Source: Marivita sp046591575 (GTDB lineage Bacteria > Pseudomonadota > Alphaproteobacteria > Rhodobacterales > Rhodobacteraceae). From it: a DNA stretch of 64,000 nucleotides. Below, piece by piece: positions 61,501 through 64,000 of the stretch. A program made the position numbers and the translations under genes. The DNA lies in NCBI RefSeq assembly GCF_046591575.1, contig NZ_JBIQWA010000002.1:372001-436000 (forward strand). Direction: 5' to 3'. The notes under the pieces are model-generated. The model did no database searches, had not been told where the DNA came from, and saw only the letters and a list, made by a program, of their open reading frames with translations. The stretch's first letter is position 1, and each line of letters starts with the position of its first letter.

Positions 61501-64000
61501 TTACTCGGCCGCCCGAATGGGCGGGGCTGTTTCGTTGGCCCGGCTGCGTTGCAGCACCTTTTTAAGATCCTCCAGCTTTGGCGCGCCTGATTGGCTGTCT
61601 TCATAATCAGCCGCCAATGGGTCGTCATCCTGCCACAGAATAGTAGGGGCCTTTATCCGTTTGGCCGCCCGCTGCAACGCCCAGTCGCGCCCGGCGCGGC
61701 TTGCGCTGCCGCCCCCCAACCGCGCCACCAGCCGGAAGAACCACAGAGCATAGGTGGTAAACCACACCCGCAACGCCAGCATCGACGGCGTGAACACAAG
61801 CGTCAGCACGGTTGCAATGCCTAGCCCAAACACCACCGCTGTCGCCAGTTGTTTCCACCACAGCGCAGTCGGGCTGTTGACGGAATAGCCGCCGCCAAAG
61901 AAATCAAGGCTGAGGCCGAACATCATCGGCGCTAGCCCCGCCATCGTGGTGATGGTGGTCAGCAGGACAGGACGAATCCGGTCCTCGGCGGTGCGCACAA
62001 TGGCTTCGACCCTTGGCATGTAGCGGGCATATTCCTGATAGGTGTCAATCAGAACAATGTTGTTGTTCACCACGATCCCGGCCAAAGCCACGATCCCTGT
62101 CCCTGTCATGATAATGCTGAAGGTCTGGCCCATCACCAGCATCCCGATCAGAACACCGGTGGTGGACAGCACAACCGCCAAAAGCACCAGCACCGCGTTG
62201 TAAAAGCTGTTGAACTGCGCCAGCAGGATGATGAACATCAACCCCAGTGCCGCCCCAAAGGCTTGACCAAGAAACGCCTGGCTTTCGGCCTGTTCTTCCT
62301 GATCTCCGGTCCATTCCCAATCCACACCGGCCAGCGGCCCCGTGGCAAGCCAGTCCGTCAGAACCCCAATCCGTTCATTGGCGTTAATCGCCACCAGACG
62401 CGCAGATCCTGACCTGACCGCATCCGCCAATTGCGCGCGATCATCGGCCTGGACGATGTCATAGCGGTTGCCAGCCGGATCAAAGGCACCCGGAACGTCC
62501 GTCGTTTCACCCGCACCGGGCGCGCCGGAGCCGGGTTCTCCGGCCTCCGCCACAAGGTCCAGAATGCCAATCGTTTCGCCGTTCTGAACCGCTTTGAACA
62601 GGCCGGTGACAACATCCGCCTTCACATCGAAATACCGCTTTTGATCGACGCGGTTGATCTCGGCCAGTTTGGCCACCGGCTGCCGTGTGATAAAGTTGGA
62701 CAGCGGCACAAGCCCATCCGCCGTGCGCACCCGAAGCGTGTCCAGCGTTGACAGATACCGATCTTCCGCAGGCAGCCGCACCCGGATGTCGATTTCCTCG
62801 TCTGAACTGTCGACCCGCATCGTATCCAGCAGAATGCCGCGCGTGACCAATTGCACCATCGCGCCCACCGTGGCCACATCCGCCCCATAGCGCCCGGCCT
62901 TTTCAACATCGACGTCGATTTGCCAGTCTATGCCGGGCAGGGGTCGCGTGTCTTCGATCAGGGTTAGGCCCGGCGTTGCCTCGAACTGGCGGCGCGCGGT
63001 GTCGGTTGCTGCATAAAGCGCGTCCCAATCATCCGTTTTCACCCGTAGATGCACCGGCTTGCCGCTGGCCGGACCTTGTTCCAGACCTTTGATCTCGACC
63101 TCGATCCCCGGCAGGGATTTCACGGCCGCATTCAGCTCTGCGATAACCAGATCGCCGTCCAATTCGGGACGGTCAGACCGGTCCTCCCAAGGGATTGTTT
63201 CAAACTGAACCTGACCGATGGTATCGCCGGGGATCGCCGCCCCGCTGGCATCGGTGTTCAGACCGCCATCCCCGGCAAAGGAAAACGCGTTCAGCACACC
63301 GGGATGCGCCAGCACGATATTTTCGACCCGCCGCACCAGCGCGTCTTTTTCGTCCAGACTCAGGTTGCCGCGCGCCCGAACGTAAGCCACCGCCTGTTCC
63401 GGCTCGGATTCGACGAAAAACTCGACACCATTGTTGTTCTCGCCGAAATAGGTGAACACGCTGAACACAAAACCCAGAACCGCGGCCCCGGCCACAATCG
63501 GCATGATCGGATTGCCTGCGATGAACTTGATGAAATGGCCAAACAGCGTGCGCTGCCGTTGACCGCGCACGCGGTTGCGCGTCCAACTGATCGACGCCGC
63601 ATCCAACACCACAGACGCCGCCACCGCACCGGCAAGGAACAACACGATACCAGGAACGTGGCCCAGAACGCCGTCTGCAATCGGGGCAAACAAAAAGCCC
63701 GGATCAAGCAGCATCATCGCGCCGAGAAACAGCAACAAAAGCATCACCGGCACCAACGCCGCGCGGATGCCCCAGTGCAGCTTCGCCCGCATCGCGCCAG
63801 ACGCGTTTTCCAACACCCGCGAGAACCGTCCGGTGACGCCGCCCATCACCGGCAAATACACCAGCGCCACAACAAGCGATGCTGACAGAACAAAGATCAG
63901 CGTGACCGGCAGCATCCCCATGAATTCACCCGGAACACCCGGCCAGAACAGCATCGGAAGAAAGGCGCACAGCGTGGTGGCGGTGGAGCTTACCACCGGC
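61501..64000 (-). CDS. RND efflux permease (HAE/AcrB-type), N-terminus beyond the window
   Basis: Proton-driven drug or metal efflux pump of the inner membrane. The visible 833 residues hold the TM block around PMLFWPGVPGEFMGMLPVTLIFVLSASLVVAL, a periplasmic half, then the second TM block (GMLVMGQTFSIIMTGTGIVALAGIVVNNNIVLIDTYQEYAR, MMFGLSLDFFGGGYSVN). The C-terminus is extended by some 60 charged residues. The 5' end and any membrane fusion partner lie outside. Family length is 1000-1250 aa. Confidence 0.9.
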   Translation of the reverse strand, partial: PVVSSTATTLCAFLPMLFWPGVPGEFMGMLPVTLIFVLSASLVVALVYLPVMGGVTGRFSRVLENASGAMRAKLHWGIRAALVPVMLLLLFLGAMMLLDPGFLFAPIADGVLGHVPGIVLFLAGAVAASVVLDAASISWTRNRVRGQRQRTLFGHFIKFIAGNPIMPIVAGAAVLGFVFSVFTYFGENNNGVEFFVESEPEQAVAYVRARGNLSLDEKDALVRRVENIVLAHPGVLNAFSFAGDGGLNTDASGAAIPGDTIGQVQFETIPWEDRSDRPELDGDLVIAELNAAVKSLPGIEVEIKGLEQGPASGKPVHLRVKTDDWDALYAATDTARRQFEATPGLTLIEDTRPLPGIDWQIDVDVEKAGRYGADVATVGAMVQLVTRGILLDTMRVDSSDEEIDIRVRLPAEDRYLSTLDTLRVRTADGLVPLSNFITRQPVAKLAEINRVDQKRYFDVKADVVTGLFKAVQNGETIGILDLVAEAGEPGSGAPGAGETTDVPGAFDPAGNRYDIVQADDRAQLADAVRSGSARLVAINANERIGVLTDWLATGPLAGVDWEWTGDQEEQAESQAFLGQAFGAALGLMFIILLAQFNSFYNAVLVLLAVVLSTTGVLIGMLVMGQTFSIIMTGTGIVALAGIVVNNNIVLIDTYQEYARYMPRVEAIVRTAEDRIRPVLLTTITTMAGLAPMMFGLSLDFFGGGYSVNSPTALWWKQLATAVVFGLGIATVLTLVFTPSMLALRVWFTTYALWFFRLVARLGGGSASRAGRDWALQRAAKRIKAPTILWQDDDPLAADYEDSQSGAPKLEDLKKVLQRSRANETAPPIRAAE

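Noticed and set aside
1..64000. CRISPR arrays, insertion sequences, rRNA and riboswitches
   Set aside because: No spaced direct repeats, transposase ORFs or terminal inverted repeats, rRNA segments or recognisable riboswitch cores were found on reading; this was by eye, so weak elements could be missed.

Overview
The window looks like chromosomal core sequence from a Rhodobacterales (Roseobacter-group) alphaproteobacterium. It is GC-rich, and I infer the lineage from gene content rather than from a search. Clues are the F1-ATPase zeta inhibitor (DUF1476), DUF6314, LpxI instead of LpxH in the lipid A cluster, an IalB-family protein, a purC-purS-purQ run, an AttH/CrtC-type lipocalin with its ABC exporter, and a Tat-exported family 5 peptide-binding protein. 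I saw no rRNA, transposase, prophage, CRISPR array or plasmid functions. Gene packing is tight, with many 1-11 bp overlaps.

Layout. 1-9.2 kb: 3' part of proA, an unlinked FbpC/PotA-type ABC ATPase, a divergent FliG-like protein, a tiny secreted Cys protein, DUF6314, purB, a saccharopine dehydrogenase pair (lysine catabolism), a histidine phosphatase and the zeta subunit. 9.3-18.3 kb: purC-purS-purQ, a DctB/DctD-like two-component pair whose regulator lacks GAFTGA, ocd-rocF (arginine to ornithine to proline) with a divergent Lrp/AsnC regulator, dsbB, an ExoD-like protein and tRNA-Leu(CAA). 18.3-26.1 kb: a three-gene MoxR / DUF2201-VWA / membrane-protein operon facing an AttEFGH-like lipoprotein or lipid ABC export operon and a PPOX flavoprotein. 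26.3-34.1 kb: a MocA-like nucleotidyltransferase, the decayed remnant of a dimethylglycine dehydrogenase-type gene next to an intact paralogue, a CNNM/CBS protein, xerD, and two uncharacterised envelope genes (518 aa and a 49-aa membrane peptide). 34.2-44.6 kb: aroK-aroB, ssb, a lytic transglycosylase, a complete dipeptide/oligopeptide ABC operon and miaA.

44.7-56.9 kb is the conserved translation/isoprenoid/envelope biogenesis block: pyrH, frr, uppS, cdsA, dxr, rseP, a 52-aa membrane peptide, bamA, skp, fabZ, lpxA, lpxI, lpxB. lpxD is absent from the place it has in many proteobacteria. 56.9-64 kb: ialB-like gene, a 475-bp intergenic region with two minus-strand terminator-like hairpins and a promoter-like sequence (small RNA candidates), a HerA-like ATPase, an Atm1-type ABC transporter, and an RND efflux permease that runs off the right edge.

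Most of the window is housekeeping. The parts most worth a second look are the GAFTGA-less DctD-like regulator, the MoxR/DUF2201 operon with an HHxxH in place of HExxH, the two clusters of three palindromes at convergent gene ends, the DMGDH remnant, and the noncoding structures upstream of ialB.
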